This document shows, in pieces, positions 48,864 through 62,058 of a stretch of DNA of 64,000 nucleotides (position 1 is the stretch's first letter; every line of letters starts with the position of its first letter). The DNA is from Xenorhabdus stockiae. GTDB taxonomy: Bacteria; Pseudomonadota; Gammaproteobacteria; Enterobacterales; Enterobacteriaceae. Below the pieces are notes generated by a model. The model made no database searches, was not told where the DNA came from, and worked only from the letters and a program-made list of their open reading frames with translations. A program made the position numbers and the translations under genes. The stretch covers positions 1-64,000 of the forward strand of contig NZ_NJAJ01000010.1 of the NCBI RefSeq assembly GCF_002632825.1, read 5' to 3'.

Positions 48864-50069
48864 ATGGATAACTATTCTTTAGATGATGATATTTATGTCC
48901 CCTCAATGTATTGGAAATTCGATAATCCGTTTTTAATATTTCCATTAGGTCACAAAGGTGAAGTGTTCACTAAAGTAACAACAACGCTGAAGGATAAAAA
49001 TGGGACTTCTTTACCAAATAAAAAATTATTCATTATCTCCGACTCTTACAAATTTCCAGATGGAATAATTATATATTACTCCAATCATAAAGATGTTATA
49101 GAAATTGAAAAACATAACGGTATTGATGGTTTTTATATTGAATCAGATGATAATGGTGAAATATTATTTTTTATAAATGTTGTTAAGCCCCAAAATCTTA
49201 TTTTAATATTATCCAGCAGCTTTGCTACGAGTGATTCTTTTTACCAGCAAAATGCATTATTTATTACTAATCAAATAATTACAAACTATCCCGATGATTT
49301 TCCTCTTCCAGATATTATAAATTTGCATGGTAGAAACATATACTCCACTGGTGATGGTAAATTTTCATTTAATATAGATATAATGAAAAATACGGATATT
49401 GGTAAATTGTGTTACATACTATTTTTTGTTGATGGTAGGTATACCAAAAAATACATTTTTTTTGATAAAGATCAAATAAATGGTAAGTTTGTTTTACCTA
49501 GTGGGATTTTTGTAAATAACAGCTTGCAAAACTTTACTTACATTATTTTCGATGAAGAAAATGGAAAGCCTTACCCACACAAATCTCCTCCACTAAAGAT
49601 TAATTATACCAGAACCCCGAATGGACCATGGCCTGATGTTAGTAGGGTATATAATCCATGTGTAGTTACTAATAGCAATGGAGATGTTGTTGAAGGCAAT
49701 ACTATTACTTATCAGGATATAAATACCGATCCTAATAGTTCAGTTGGTCTATTCATGAAGATTGTTGGAACAGCTGATACGGATAAGAATCCTTCACTTC
49801 CTCCAATGGGAGCAACAGTCATCGGTAATGTATATATTACCGCTGCTAATGGTAATTTTAACTGGACAGGTACAGCGGAATTGATGATTAAGCCTGGGGG
49901 AATAAATTGGACAACTATCAACATACCTCGTGATTTTCTAGAAAATATACAATCTTTTCCTAATGGCCCTGCAAAAATCTATTTTGACTATCAGGTTGGT
50001 TCAGATTCTGATTTGTATATTACTTATGGCCAAATTTGGTCTGGATTTATCGATACAATGAAAAAGTAA
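48864..50069 (+). CDS. AT-rich orphan protein with Ig-like features
   Basis: A 401-residue protein, started at the ATG five bases after AAAGGTG (48864) rather than the in-frame ATG at 48690. The region KVTTTLKDKNGTSLPNKK (about 40-57) followed by an alternation of strands and DDNGEILFFI resembles a bacterial Ig-like (Big_1) domain. Two later segments (DGKFSFNIDI near 172, NGNFNWTGTAELMIK near 334) look like further beta-rich units. There is no signal peptide or membrane helix. Base composition is far more AT-rich than asd and gyrB on either side, suggesting transfer. Function unknown. Confidence 0.65.
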   Translation: MDNYSLDDDIYVPSMYWKFDNPFLIFPLGHKGEVFTKVTTTLKDKNGTSLPNKKLFIISDSYKFPDGIIIYYSNHKDVIEIEKHNGIDGFYIESDDNGEILFFINVVKPQNLILILSSSFATSDSFYQQNALFITNQIITNYPDDFPLPDIINLHGRNIYSTGDGKFSFNIDIMKNTDIGKLCYILFFVDGRYTKKYIFFDKDQINGKFVLPSGIFVNNSLQNFTYIIFDEENGKPYPHKSPPLKINYTRTPNGPWPDVSRVYNPCVVTNSNGDVVEGNTITYQDINTDPNSSVGLFMKIVGTADTDKNPSLPPMGATVIGNVYITAANGNFNWTGTAELMIKPGGINWTTINIPRDFLENIQSFPNGPAKIYFDYQVGSDSDLYITYGQIWSGFIDTMKK

Positions 50070-50327
50070 TTAAGTTATATGTAAAAATATTTTTCTATAT
50101 CATCATGAACAATGATTATTTTTATATTCATTTAATACATGGTTTCAGCTTTAACGATATGAACAACGTCTGAATTGATGAGATGTTTGAAGGAAAATCT
50201 TCATTCATGGAATGATTGTTTACAGTATATGAATTGAAGAAAATGATTTTCTTATTATATGAATGAAAGTTCGATGATAGTTATTATCCCGGATAATAAT
50301 TAATTATCCGGGATAAAGTTAGCAATA
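50070..50327. other. Intergenic region between orphan gene and gyrB end
   Basis: 258 bp between convergent genes, AT-rich, without a credible gene. It contains repeated TATATGAAT-like words (50168, 50227, 50257 areas) and ends in the strong palindrome at 50284-50316. Confidence 0.5.
50284..50316. terminator. Palindromic stem-loop at the end of gyrB
   Basis: TTATCCCGGATAAT and ATTATCCGGGATAA form a perfect 14-bp stem with a 5-base loop, 11 bp beyond the gyrB stop. It serves both directions by symmetry. T-tracts are short, so its strength as a terminator is uncertain. Confidence 0.65.
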
Positions 50328-52760
<2,433 letters not shown>

Positions 52761-52781
52761 TTAATCCTGTGGTTGAACCTC

Positions 52782-53909
52782 TTACCCTTCGTCTTTCGAA
52801 TCGTCGTTCTGTTGGCTGAATTCGAAATCCATAGGGCATATTTTGCCATGTTCTACGCTAAACATCCTGCTATTTACGTCAATCATGTCTGCAACCTGCT
52901 CGGGTGTAATGGCACTGACAAACACCTGAGCCTGCGTAGATTTCAGACGCTCGGCTAATAACTTACGACGGCCGGCATCCAATTCAGAGGCAAAATCATC
53001 AAGCAGATACAGGCATTTTTGCCCGCTCTGTCGGGTGAAATATTCACCCTGCGCTAACCTAAGAGCACACATCAGTAACTTAAGCTGACCACGTGAGAGC
53101 ATATCCTCTACAGATGTGCCGTCTGCCCTGATCCGCAGATCGGCCTTGTGGGGGCCGGATGCGGTATAGGTTAATGCTTTATCGCGCTCAAACTGCCGCG
53201 CGAGGAGTTCTGCATATTCACTCTCTTTGTCCCAGCCCTGCTGAAAAGAGATATTGAGAGTGAATTCAGGTAAAAACTGTTTACAGGTTTTCTCAATATC
53301 TTCCGCAATACCTGCAATATATTCAGCCCGCCATTGGCTTATCTGAGTTGCCAATGGTGCAAGCTCATGATCCCAATGCTGGATCTGGCTATAGCGGGTG
53401 ACTTGCCGTAATGCCGCATTCCGTTGTTTGAGCAACCTTTTCAGATTAGCCCAGCCAGCAAAAAAACGCGGTTCATTATGAAAGCAACCCCAGTCGATAA
53501 AAGCCCGACGGTATTTCGGGCCGCCATTTAACAACGTAAAACCTTCCGGAGTGATAAGCTGCATCGGCAGCATTTTCGCCAGCTCTGCAATTTTATGCCC
53601 ATCACTGCCATCTATTCTGACTTTGCTGTCACCCTGACGGTTTTTGCTCAGCCCAACGGATAACGTTCGCTCGTGGGATTGCTGTTCTAGTCTTCCATGA
53701 AGAATGAATTCTTCACTATCATGGCGGATAACTCTTCCCGCCTGAATGCTACGAAAAGCGCGCCCGTGACCCAATGTGTAAATGGATTCCAGTACGCTCG
53801 TTTTTCCGCTGCCATTCGGCCCGACCAGAAAATTAAAGCCCGTCGCCAATGGCAGGTCGGCATTGGCGATATTACGAAAATCGCGGATCAATAAACGCGA
53901 GAGAATCAT
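52782..53909 (-). CDS. recF: RecF, recombination mediator ATPase
   Basis: A 375-residue ABC/SMC-type ATPase (E. coli 357). Walker A GPNGSGKT is at about 31-38, the signature motif [18 protein letters not shown] and Walker [14 protein letters not shown] are intact. It helps RecOR load RecA at single-strand gaps. Start taken at ATG 53909 ([11 protein letters not shown]). The C-terminus extends about 15 acidic residues beyond E. coli RecF. Gaps are 30 bp after dnaN and 39 bp before gyrB. Confidence 0.97.
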   Translation of the reverse strand: MILSRLLIRDFRNIANADLPLATGFNFLVGPNGSGKTSVLESIYTLGHGRAFRSIQAGRVIRHDSEEFILHGRLEQQSHERTLSVGLSKNRQGDSKVRIDGSDGHKIAELAKMLPMQLITPEGFTLLNGGPKYRRAFIDWGCFHNEPRFFAGWANLKRLLKQRNAALRQVTRYSQIQHWDHELAPLATQISQWRAEYIAGIAEDIEKTCKQFLPEFTLNISFQQGWDKESEYAELLARQFERDKALTYTASGPHKADLRIRADGTSVEDMLSRGQLKLLMCALRLAQGEYFTRQSGQKCLYLLDDFASELDAGRRKLLAERLKSTQAQVFVSAITPEQVADMIDVNSRMFSVEHGKICPMDFEFSQQNDDSKDEG

Positions 53910-53939
53910 GTTCAATGAGTTAATATACAGGCGTATTAT

Positions 53940-55040
53940 TTACAGGCGCATCGGCATCACGACATATGTCGCGGCCTGGCTGGCTGAATTCTCTATTTTT
54001 ACACTGGATGTGGCATCCGTCAGCAGCAAACTTACCTGCTCGCATTTCAGTGCATTGAGAACATCCAGTACGTAGCTGACATTAAAGCCGATTTCCATTT
54101 CCGTGCCCTGATAGCTGACATCAACAATCTCTTCTGCTTCTTCCTGCTCCGGGTTATTGGCAGTAATTCTGAGCTGATTTTCGCTCAGGTAGATGCGAAC
54201 CCCACGAAATTTTTCGTTGGATAAAATCGCTGCTCGTGAAAATGCCTGCTTAAGCGTGTCACAGTTTGCTATCAGTGTCTTATCCGGATTTTTCGGCAGG
54301 ACACGGCGGTAGTCAGGAAAACGCCCATCAACCAGTTTTGATGTAAATATGAAGTCACCAACGTGGGCGCGGATATTGTTGCTGCCGATCTGCAATTGAA
54401 GCGGGTTATCTCCGCCATCCAGTAATCGCATCAATTCAATAACGCCTTTACGTGGAACAATCACCGAGTGTGAAGGCAGACTCTGGCCAATATTCATGGA
54501 GCAGACAGCCAGACGGTGGCCATCTGTGGCAACAGTACGCAGTTCTTCCCCTTCAGTTTCGAACAGCATACCGTTCAGATAATAGCGAACATCCTGATGC
54601 GCCATTGAGAACTGGGTAGACTCAATCAGGCGTTTCAGTGTTGCTTGCGGGAGTGAGAATTCAACTTCACTTTGCCAGTCATCCAGATTGGGGAAATCGG
54701 AAGCAGGCAGAGTAGAGAGCGAAAAGCGGCTACGGCCGGATCGAACCAGTATGCGATCACCATCCAGCTCAACGCTGATTTCGGCACCGTCAGGCAACCC
54801 GCGCCAGATATCAAAGAATTTACGCGCCGGAATGGTGGTCGCACCCTGTTCATGTGGCTGAGTGAGCGTCACCCGAGCCTTCATTTCCATTTCTAAATCT
54901 GTACCTGTCAGTAACAGGGAGCCTTCTGTCACCTGCAACAATAAATTACCTAAAATAGGCAGGGTAGGGCGGCCGCCTAAAGGGCTGCTGACCTGTTGCA
55001 GGGGTTTTAATAATTGCTCACGTTCAATGATAAATTTCAT
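53940..55040 (-). CDS. dnaN: DNA polymerase III sliding clamp
   Basis: A 366-residue beta clamp, the E. coli length, with three repeated clamp domains and the C-terminal PMRL that lines the partner-binding pocket. Begins MKFIIEREQLLKPLQQVS. It lies four bp downstream of dnaA, indicating coupled expression. Confidence 0.98.
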   Translation of the reverse strand: MKFIIEREQLLKPLQQVSSPLGGRPTLPILGNLLLQVTEGSLLLTGTDLEMEMKARVTLTQPHEQGATTIPARKFFDIWRGLPDGAEISVELDGDRILVRSGRSRFSLSTLPASDFPNLDDWQSEVEFSLPQATLKRLIESTQFSMAHQDVRYYLNGMLFETEGEELRTVATDGHRLAVCSMNIGQSLPSHSVIVPRKGVIELMRLLDGGDNPLQLQIGSNNIRAHVGDFIFTSKLVDGRFPDYRRVLPKNPDKTLIANCDTLKQAFSRAAILSNEKFRGVRIYLSENQLRITANNPEQEEAEEIVDVSYQGTEMEIGFNVSYVLDVLNALKCEQVSLLLTDATSSVKIENSASQAATYVVMPMRL

Positions 55041-55044
55041 AGCG

Positions 55045-56433
55045 CTAGGAAGACAATGTTCTGATTAAGTTAGAAAAATCTTCTTTGATATCATGACTCT
55101 CTTCACGCAGTTGTTCGATTTTACGACATGCGTGAAGTACCGTAGTATGGTCACGACCACCAAAGGCATCCCCGATTTCAGGCAAGCTGTGGTTTGTCAG
55201 CTCTTTTGCCAGCGCCATTGCCATCTGTCTTGGACGGGCAACGGAGCGTGAACGGCGCTTGGAAAGCAGATCGGCAACTTTGATTTTGTAATATTCAGCA
55301 ACTGTTTTCTGAATATTATCAATCGTTACCAGCTTTTCCTGTAGAGCCAATAAGTCACGTAATGCTTCACGTACAAAATCAATAGTAATCGCCCGACCCG
55401 TAAAATTGGCATTGGCGATAACCCGATTCAAAGCGCCTTCGAGTTCACGAACGTTGGATCGCAGGCGTTTAGCTATAAAGAAGGCCACTTCTCCCGGCAA
55501 CTGAATCTGGTTTTCGTCTGCTTTCTTCATCAGAATCGCAACACGGGTTTCCAGCTCCGGTGGTTCAATGGCAACGGTCAGACCCCAGCCAAAACGGGAT
55601 TTTAACCGATCTTCAACGCCATTAATCTCTTTTGGATAGCGATCTGATGTCAGAATAATCTGTTGATTACCTTCCAGCAGGGCATTGAACGTATGAAAGA
55701 ATTCTTCTTGGGATCGCTCTTTATTAGCGAAAAATTGAATATCATCGATAAGCAGGGCATCTACTGAGCGATAATAGCGTTTAAATTCTTCTATCGCATT
55801 GTTCTGCAAAGCCTTAACCATATCCTGAACAAACCGTTCAGAGTGCATGTATACCACTTTTGCATTGGCTTTGCGCGCCATGATGCTGTTACCGACAGCA
55901 TGTAAAAGGTGGGTTTTACCTAAACCAGTGCCGCCATACAGGAACAGAGGGTTATAAGCTCCGCCCGGATTATCGGCAACTTGCCTGGCTGCGGCTCTGG
56001 CGAGTTGGTTGGATTTACCTTCGACAAAGTTATCGAATGTATGCTTTGGATTCACATTCGAACGATAAGATAACTCAGGCTGCGCTTTTGCATTATCCCA
56101 GCTAGGGCGTACAGATAAACTGGATGGAGCAGCAACCACCGGCATATCAGCAATGATTTTCTGAGATGTAGACTGGCTTGCTGAAACAGGCTTATTACCT
56201 ACTTCAAAACGCAGTAACGGTACTTCAGGACCACAGAAATCATTTAATAACAAATTGATATTATTTATATATTTCTCTCTGACCCAATCCAGCACAAAGC
56301 GGTTGGGTGCATAAAGAGCCAAAGTGTTATCACTTAGTTCTGCCTGAAGGGGTCGTATCCACATACTGAATTCTGTGGCAGGTAACTCATCCTGCAATCG
56401 GGCAAGACATTGCTGCCAAAGCGAAAGTGACAC
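55045..56433 (-). CDS. dnaA: DnaA, replication initiator
   Basis: A 462-residue protein (E. coli 467), started at GTG 56433 with GGGGAG six bases upstream; E. coli dnaA also uses GTG. The frame stays open 24 codons upstream without homology. Domain I is [17 protein letters not shown]. The AAA+ domain III has Walker [10 protein letters not shown] and Walker [13 protein letters not shown]-binding domain IV has the signature [16 protein letters not shown]. The linker domain II is slightly shorter than in E. coli. It binds the DnaA boxes of oriC at 8.4-8.6 kb and one box in its own promoter region. Confidence 0.98.
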   Translation of the reverse strand: MSLSLWQQCLARLQDELPATEFSMWIRPLQAELSDNTLALYAPNRFVLDWVREKYINNINLLLNDFCGPEVPLLRFEVGNKPVSASQSTSQKIIADMPVVAAPSSLSVRPSWDNAKAQPELSYRSNVNPKHTFDNFVEGKSNQLARAAARQVADNPGGAYNPLFLYGGTGLGKTHLLHAVGNSIMARKANAKVVYMHSERFVQDMVKALQNNAIEEFKRYYRSVDALLIDDIQFFANKERSQEEFFHTFNALLEGNQQIILTSDRYPKEINGVEDRLKSRFGWGLTVAIEPPELETRVAILMKKADENQIQLPGEVAFFIAKRLRSNVRELEGALNRVIANANFTGRAITIDFVREALRDLLALQEKLVTIDNIQKTVAEYYKIKVADLLSKRRSRSVARPRQMAMALAKELTNHSLPEIGDAFGGRDHTTVLHACRKIEQLREESHDIKEDFSNLIRTLSS

Positions 56434-56707
56434 GGCGAACTCCCCTAAAACAAGACCAATAAAAGAAACTGGAATAATAGATGCGTTATACTGGGCACAA
56501 GGCATTACTCTTTATCGATAAAGGTGCTCTCGATAAAAATATTACCGATGAGAACATTTATCGATGAGAAGACTCGCAGTACCTTGTGGCGATTTCTAGT
56601 TTCATCGCTCTCCCAACGATCCGTACAGCGAGATCGGAATCGTGACCGGTGATCATAACGCAAAAGACGACATAAATCCTCATTCTTTTACACAGCTTTG
56701 ATGCTTT

Positions 56708-56716
56708 TTATCCACA
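56708..56716 (+). promoter_or_regulatory. DnaA box upstream of dnaA (autoregulation)
   Basis: A consensus TTATCCACA about 275 bp upstream of the dnaA start. E. coli carries a DnaA box between dnaA P1 and P2 through which DnaA represses its own gene. The two promoters themselves could not be placed. Confidence 0.8.
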
Positions 56717-56876
56717 GGGAGATCACCACGCTTTGGTACGCGGAGAAGATAAAGCCCATAGAAGATACTGTAGTGGAATCATGGTATATAGCAAATTCCA
56801 TTTAGCTATCGTTTAAAATTCAAAAGGAAAGCAAGAGTATAATTACTATTCAAATAGCAGGATCGGTGTAGGATCC

Positions 56877-56904
56877 TTGCGCTTTATTGCACAGTCCGTA
56901 TAAT
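56877..56904 (+). promoter_or_regulatory. rpmH promoter
   Basis: TTGCGC (56877-56882) and TATAAT (56899-56904) are separated by 16 bp, reading toward rpmH. Followed by CTTGCACCC, a typical start region. Confidence 0.7.
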
Positions 56905-57181
56905 CTTGCACCCTGTGTGTGATGCCAAACGATTTTTTCCGGCGGTGGCTGGTGGAAGTCAGGGTTAACACCTTAGATAGCAAAAACTTTGGGTAGCAAC
57001 AAGTCTGACATCAGCTGAAACGCGGTCAGACTCGCGTCATCTTGGAATTGACTAAGGGTAGTACATTTTATTACAATCCTGCCTCTTTCTATATATTGAT
57101 GTTGCGATTGAGGCATCGGTGTCTACTTATTTCCACTGGTCGCCAACGCATTTGCTGAATCAGTTACAAATTTTAAGTTAG

Positions 57182-57334
<153 letters not shown>

Positions 57335-57352
57335 TAAAGCTAACCATTCCAC

Positions 57353-57712
57353 GTGGTTAAGCTCGCTTTTCCGAGGGAGTTACGTTTGTTAACTCCCGAG
57401 CATTTCACTTATGTTTTCCAGCAGCCACAACGGGCAAGTTCCGCAGAGATAACCATCCTTGGACGCCTTAATCAGCTGGGGCATCCCCGTATCGGTCTGA
57501 CCGTCGCCAAAAAAAATGTTAAACGCGCCCATGAGCGAAATCGTATTAAGCGATTAGCCCGTGAAAGTTTTCGTTTAAACCAACATAAATTACCGTCAAT
57601 GGATTTTGTGATTTTGGTGAGGAAAGGGGTCGCTGAGCTTGATAACCGTGAGCTAACGGAAACGTTGGGCAAATTATGGCGTCGTCACTGTCGCTTGGCT
57701 CGCGCCTCTTGA
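57353..57712 (+). CDS. rnpA: Ribonuclease P protein component
   Basis: A 119-residue basic protein, the E. coli length, that binds RnpB RNA and helps 5' maturation of tRNA precursors. The RNR motif region is [22 protein letters not shown]. Start is GTG at 57353 ([19 protein letters not shown]), as in E. coli. The last 37 bp overlap yidD. Confidence 0.97.
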   Translation: MVKLAFPRELRLLTPEHFTYVFQQPQRASSAEITILGRLNQLGHPRIGLTVAKKNVKRAHERNRIKRLARESFRLNQHKLPSMDFVILVRKGVAELDNRELTETLGKLWRRHCRLARAS

Positions 57713-57936
57713 TTGCTTTAATCAGAGGTTATCAGTTAGTGATTAGTCCACTGCTGGGGCCTCGTTGTCGTTTCAATCCTACCTGTTCCCAATATGGCAT
57801 TGAGGCACTGCGTAGGTTTGGCATGATGAAAGGCAGTTGGTTAACGGTGAAACGCATATTAAAATGCCACCCTTTACACGAAGGTGGTGATGATCCTGTC
57901 CCACCTAAAAAAAACGAAGATAACAGAGAACATTAA
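57676..57936 (+). CDS. yidD: YidD, membrane protein insertion efficiency factor
   Basis: An 86-residue protein (E. coli 85) with an N-terminal amphipathic helix. The conserved core is [19 protein letters not shown] and then [14 protein letters not shown]. It works with YidC in membrane insertion. The 37-bp overlap with rnpA and the 2-bp gap to yidC are the usual arrangement. Confidence 0.96.
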   Translation: MASSLSLGSRLLIALIRGYQLVISPLLGPRCRFNPTCSQYGIEALRRFGMMKGSWLTVKRILKCHPLHEGGDDPVPPKKNEDNREH

Positions 57937-57938
57937 CG

Positions 57939-59588
57939 ATGGATTCGCAACGCAATCTTCTTCTCATCGCTCTGCTGTTTGTTTCGTTCCTGGTCTGGCA
58001 GGCGTGGGAGAATGATAAGAACCCACAACCAACAGTACAGGTCTCGCAGCAAACCAATACGCTGAGTAATGAAGCAGTCAGTGGGCAAGGTAAACTGATC
58101 ACCGTGAAAACGGATGTGCTTTCGTTGCACATCAATACCCGTGGTGGTGATATCGAAGAGGCTGACCTGTTGGCCTATCCGGATACCCTCGGTTCCAAGA
58201 TGCCGTTCAAGCTTCTGGAAACAACCCCAGAATTTACTTATCAGGCTCAAAGTGGCTTAACAGGCACTAATGGCCCGGATAATCAGGCTGAACGTCCTCT
58301 TTATACTGCTGCTCAGAACAACTACGTTTTGGCTGAAGGTCAGGATGAGTTGCGTATTCCTATGACTTATACCGCGCCGGATGGTGTTGTATATGTCAAA
58401 ACTTTCGTATTGAAACGCGGTAACTATGCTGTCTCTGTTGATTACAGCATTGATAACGTGACTGACAAGCCGTTGCAGATGGCATTCTTCGGTCAGTTGA
58501 AGCAGAGTGTTGATCTGCCGAAACATCGCGATACCGGCAGCAGCAATTTTGCTCTGCATACTTATCGTGGTGCGGCTTACTCATCTGATCAAGAAAAATA
58601 CGAAAAATACAAATTTGATGAAATTGAAAGTAAACCACTTTCAGTAACCACACAAGGTGGCTGGGTAGCGATGCTTCAGCAATATTTCGCCACTGCGTGG
58701 GTTCCTGGAGAAGGTAAAACCAGCAATTTCTACACCATTGACCTGAAAAACCAGAAAATGGCGATTATCGGGTACAAAGGTGAAACCATCAATATTGCAC
58801 CAAATAGTAAGCAGAACATCGCTTCTACTCTGTGGGTCGGTCCTGAAATTCAGGATAAAATGGCTGCTGTTGCACCACATCTGGATCTGACAGTTGATTA
58901 CGGTTGGTTGTGGTTTATTTCTCAGCCTCTGTTCAAGTTACTGAAATTCCTGCACGAGTTCATCGGTAACTGGGGCTTCTCCATCATCGCTATTACCTTT
59001 ATCGTGCGTGGTATCATGTACCCGCTAACTAAAGCGCAATACACTTCTATGGCGAAGATGCGCCTGTTGCAGCCGAAAATCACTGCAATGCGTGAGAAAT
59101 ATGGCGACGACCGTCAGCGCATGAGTCAGGAAATGATGGCGTTGTACAAAACAGAGAAAGTAAACCCGCTGGGCGGCTGTTTACCTCTGGTTATTCAGAT
59201 GCCAATCTTCCTTGCATTGTATTATATGCTGATGGGCTCTGTTGAACTGCGCCATGCACCATTTATCGGCTGGATTAATGACCTGTCTGCACAGGATCCA
59301 TACTACATTCTGCCATTGCTGATGGGTGTGACTATGTTTGTGATCCAGAAACTGTCACCAACGACGGTTACTGACCCAATGCAGCAGAAGATCATGACTT
59401 ACATGCCTGTCGTGTTCACTGTTTTCTTCCTGTGGTTCCCATCTGGTCTGGTGCTGTACTACATCGTCAGTAACCTGGTAACCATTATCCAGCAGCAGGT
59501 TATTTTCCGCAGTCTGGAAAAACGCGGTCTGCATACCCGCGAAAAGAAAGAGAAGAAAGAAAAGCAAATCGATCTGACCAAGAAATAA
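57939..59588 (+). CDS. yidC: YidC, membrane protein insertase
   Basis: A 549-residue inner-membrane protein (E. coli 548). It has an N-terminal helix (about 4-20), a large periplasmic beta-sandwich domain (about 55-340) and a five-helix insertase core with the conserved [21 protein letters not shown] segment, whose Arg lies in the hydrophilic groove. A basic C-terminus (EKKEKKEKQ) follows. It inserts, among others, ATP synthase subunit c. Confidence 0.98.
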   Translation: MDSQRNLLLIALLFVSFLVWQAWENDKNPQPTVQVSQQTNTLSNEAVSGQGKLITVKTDVLSLHINTRGGDIEEADLLAYPDTLGSKMPFKLLETTPEFTYQAQSGLTGTNGPDNQAERPLYTAAQNNYVLAEGQDELRIPMTYTAPDGVVYVKTFVLKRGNYAVSVDYSIDNVTDKPLQMAFFGQLKQSVDLPKHRDTGSSNFALHTYRGAAYSSDQEKYEKYKFDEIESKPLSVTTQGGWVAMLQQYFATAWVPGEGKTSNFYTIDLKNQKMAIIGYKGETINIAPNSKQNIASTLWVGPEIQDKMAAVAPHLDLTVDYGWLWFISQPLFKLLKFLHEFIGNWGFSIIAITFIVRGIMYPLTKAQYTSMAKMRLLQPKITAMREKYGDDRQRMSQEMMALYKTEKVNPLGGCLPLVIQMPIFLALYYMLMGSVELRHAPFIGWINDLSAQDPYYILPLLMGVTMFVIQKLSPTTVTDPMQQKIMTYMPVVFTVFFLWFPSGLVLYYIVSNLVTIIQQQVIFRSLEKRGLHTREKKEKKEKQIDLTKK

Positions 59589-59623
59589 TTTCTTGAGAAA
59601 CGGGTCTTTTAAAAAATAAGTAG

Positions 59624-59648
59624 AAGGCGGTCATTGGCCGCCTTTATT
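59624..59648 (+). terminator. Stem-loop between yidC and mnmE
   Basis: AAGGCGG (59624-59630) pairs with CCGCCTT (59638-59644) around TCATTGG and runs into TTATTATTT. It is probably a partial terminator that tunes read-through to mnmE. Confidence 0.7.
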
Positions 59649-59687
59649 ATTTCCATTCATTGGCAAATTGGTAAAAGAGAGAATTCC

Positions 59688-61052
59688 ATGAATACCACCG
59701 ATACGATAGTTGCTCAGGCCACCCCTCCGGGACGAGGTGGTGTTGGTATCCTGCGTATTTCTGGTCCCAAAGCTGCGGCAGTTGCTGAGGTGGTATTAGG
59801 GAAACTCCCGAAACCCCGCTATGCCGATTATCTGCCATTTCGTGATGTAGATAGCTCAGTTTTAGATCAAGGTATCGCCCTTTATTTCCCCGGCCCTAAT
59901 TCCTTTACGGGTGAAGACGTACTGGAACTTCAGGGGCACGGCGGCCCGGTTATTCTTGATTTACTACTGAAACGCATTCTGACTATTTCCGGTGTGCGAA
60001 TCGCTAATCCCGGTGAGTTTTCTGAACGTGCTTTCCTGAACGATAAACTTGATTTGGCGCAGGCTGAAGCGATTGCCGATCTGATTGATGCCAGTTCTGA
60101 ACAGGCCGCGCGTTCTGCGATGAACTCCCTACAGGGAACATTTTCCAATCAGGTTCACCAAATGGTGGAAGAACTGACTAACCTGCGCATCTATGTTGAA
60201 GCAGCGATTGATTTTCCTGATGAAGAAATTGATTTTCTTTCTGATGGCAAGATAGAAGCCAAGCTGGATGAAGTGATTGCGGAGCTTGAACAGGTTCGTT
60301 CGCAGGCTCGTCAGGGTAGCCTGTTGCGTGAAGGGATGAAAGTTGTTATTGCTGGCCGCCCGAATGCAGGTAAATCCAGCCTGCTGAATGCGCTGGCGGG
60401 GCGTGAAGCAGCGATTGTGACGGATATTGCAGGTACAACCCGTGATGTTTTACGCGAACATATTCATATTGATGGAATGCCCCTGCATGTGATTGATACT
60501 GCTGGTTTGCGCGAAGCCAGCGATGAAGTGGAACGCATTGGTATTGAGCGGGCATGGCAGGAAATCGAACAGGCGGATCGCGTGTTGTTTATGGTAGACA
60601 GTACGACGATGGATGCCATCGAACCTGAAAAAATCTGGCCGGAATTTATGGCTAAGCTACCAGAATCCCTGCCTGTAACGATTATCCGTAATAAAACAGA
60701 TATGACAGGTGAAGCCAGCGGCATATCAGAAATTAATGGCTACACGTTAATTCGTCTTTCTGCTCTTGCAGATGAAGGAATTAATCTGCTGCGTGATCAC
60801 CTCAAAGAAGCGATGGGCTTTAACAGTAATACTGAAGGCGGGTTCCTCGCACGACGCCGTCATTTACAGGCATTGAATACCGCAGCAGAACATTTGCAGG
60901 AAGGCCATCAACAATTGGTATTCGCTCGTTCCGGGGAATTATTAGCGGAAGAACTTCGGTTGGCACAACAGGCATTGACTGAAATCACCGGAGAATTTAC
61001 GTCTGATGATTTGCTTGGACGGATTTTTTCAAGTTTTTGTATCGGGAAGTGA
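59688..61052 (+). CDS. mnmE: MnmE, tRNA modification GTPase
   Basis: A 454-residue protein, the E. coli length, started at ATG 59688 ([18 protein letters not shown]). The frame is open 18 codons upstream through the yidC terminator. The N-terminal folate-binding domain is followed by helices and an inserted G domain with [17 protein letters not shown] and DTAGLR. The C-terminal motif CIGK contains the catalytic Cys. It works with MnmG, encoded at 8.7 kb, in U34 modification. Confidence 0.98.
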   Translation: MNTTDTIVAQATPPGRGGVGILRISGPKAAAVAEVVLGKLPKPRYADYLPFRDVDSSVLDQGIALYFPGPNSFTGEDVLELQGHGGPVILDLLLKRILTISGVRIANPGEFSERAFLNDKLDLAQAEAIADLIDASSEQAARSAMNSLQGTFSNQVHQMVEELTNLRIYVEAAIDFPDEEIDFLSDGKIEAKLDEVIAELEQVRSQARQGSLLREGMKVVIAGRPNAGKSSLLNALAGREAAIVTDIAGTTRDVLREHIHIDGMPLHVIDTAGLREASDEVERIGIERAWQEIEQADRVLFMVDSTTMDAIEPEKIWPEFMAKLPESLPVTIIRNKTDMTGEASGISEINGYTLIRLSALADEGINLLRDHLKEAMGFNSNTEGGFLARRRHLQALNTAAEHLQEGHQQLVFARSGELLAEELRLAQQALTEITGEFTSDDLLGRIFSSFCIGK

Positions 61053-61115
61053 TGTTCTGATAAATCAGAAAAGTAAATTTCATTGAGTAAATTTGAAATT
61101 TTCTGCTTCGTATGC

Positions 61116-61139
61116 GCTCCGATTTTGATATTTCGGAGC
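61116..61139. terminator. Hairpin between convergent mnmE and tonB-like gene
   Basis: GCTCCGA (61116-61122) and TCGGAGC (61133-61139) form a 7-bp stem with a T-rich loop of ten. No T-run follows on either strand, so its role as a terminator is uncertain. Confidence 0.35.
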
Positions 61140-61234
61140 ACTACTTAGCATTGCCTCTGAGGACAGGATGTTGATTTTTTCAATCAGTGACATTTGGCTT
61201 GTTATTGCTCAATAGGTCGGTTATGACATGTATA

Positions 61235-62050
61235 CTATCGAACCAACTCAAAGCTGATTTGTAGTGTGATATCTGCTGCCAGTGTTGTTGGTTTCGGGCC
61301 AATAGATTGAGCAAGACTAAGCGCTTTCAGTGCTTCATTATCCATTGCACTATGGCCCGAGGATTGAATGATTTTGGCGGCAGTGATTGAACCATCATCT
61401 TGAAGTATAAAGTTGACGATGACTGTACCTTCCTGCTTCATTCGTTTTGCTTTGCGGGGATAACGCTTGTGGCGCTCAATTTCCTGCCGGAGCCTCGCAT
61501 AGTAATTATCTGACTCACTATTACCCTGACCCACTAAAGGTTGAGAAGTTGTCGCCTGACTCATTCCACTTTGTGAATTGACCTGATCAGTACCATCCGT
61601 TTCAAGTTCCTCTGGGTTGTTTTGGGGCGCCTGAGATGAAGGAACAGATTTCTTTTCTCTATTTTCTTTCGGTTTTTCTTTTGGCTGTTTTTTAGGTTTT
61701 ATTGGTTCGGCCGGAGTATCGATCTTTTTTTCTGTTTGAACGGCTTTATCCAGTGCAATTACCGGGGTTGTCGGTGATTCAGGAGCAGTCAGAACAGGCT
61801 GAGATAATTCAACTGGCTCCGGCTCTTCTGCTAATGCTGAGGTCGCAACCATCGTGATTGAAAAACTTGTCAAAGGAGAATTCTGATTAAGATGATGGGC
61901 ACTGTCATCGTTCGATGCTGTATGTCGGTTTAACAGCCATATCAGACTGATATGCAATGAAACAGCGATAATAATACCAACCAGAAAACGTTTACTGAGT
62001 GTTTTCTGCGTGTTGATCACTGCGTTGTTTGATATGACTGTATTGAACAT
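61235..62050 (-). CDS. TonB/HasB-like energy transducer
   Basis: A 271-residue protein. One N-terminal membrane helix (about 22-41) precedes a Pro/Lys/Glu-rich periplasmic spacer (EPIKPKKQPKEKPKENREKK near 115-134). The C-terminal TonB domain (about 190-271) has RHKRYPRKAKRMKQEGTV and VIVNFILQDDGSITAAKIIQSSG. It transmits proton-motive force to an outer-membrane receptor. Encoded only 8 bp after a HasR-like receptor, it most likely serves that receptor specifically, like HasB in heme uptake, and is not the general tonB gene. Confidence 0.85.
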   Translation of the reverse strand: MFNTVISNNAVINTQKTLSKRFLVGIIIAVSLHISLIWLLNRHTASNDDSAHHLNQNSPLTSFSITMVATSALAEEPEPVELSQPVLTAPESPTTPVIALDKAVQTEKKIDTPAEPIKPKKQPKEKPKENREKKSVPSSQAPQNNPEELETDGTDQVNSQSGMSQATTSQPLVGQGNSESDNYYARLRQEIERHKRYPRKAKRMKQEGTVIVNFILQDDGSITAAKIIQSSGHSAMDNEALKALSLAQSIGPKPTTLAADITLQISFELVR

Positions 62051-62058
62051 ACTATCCT

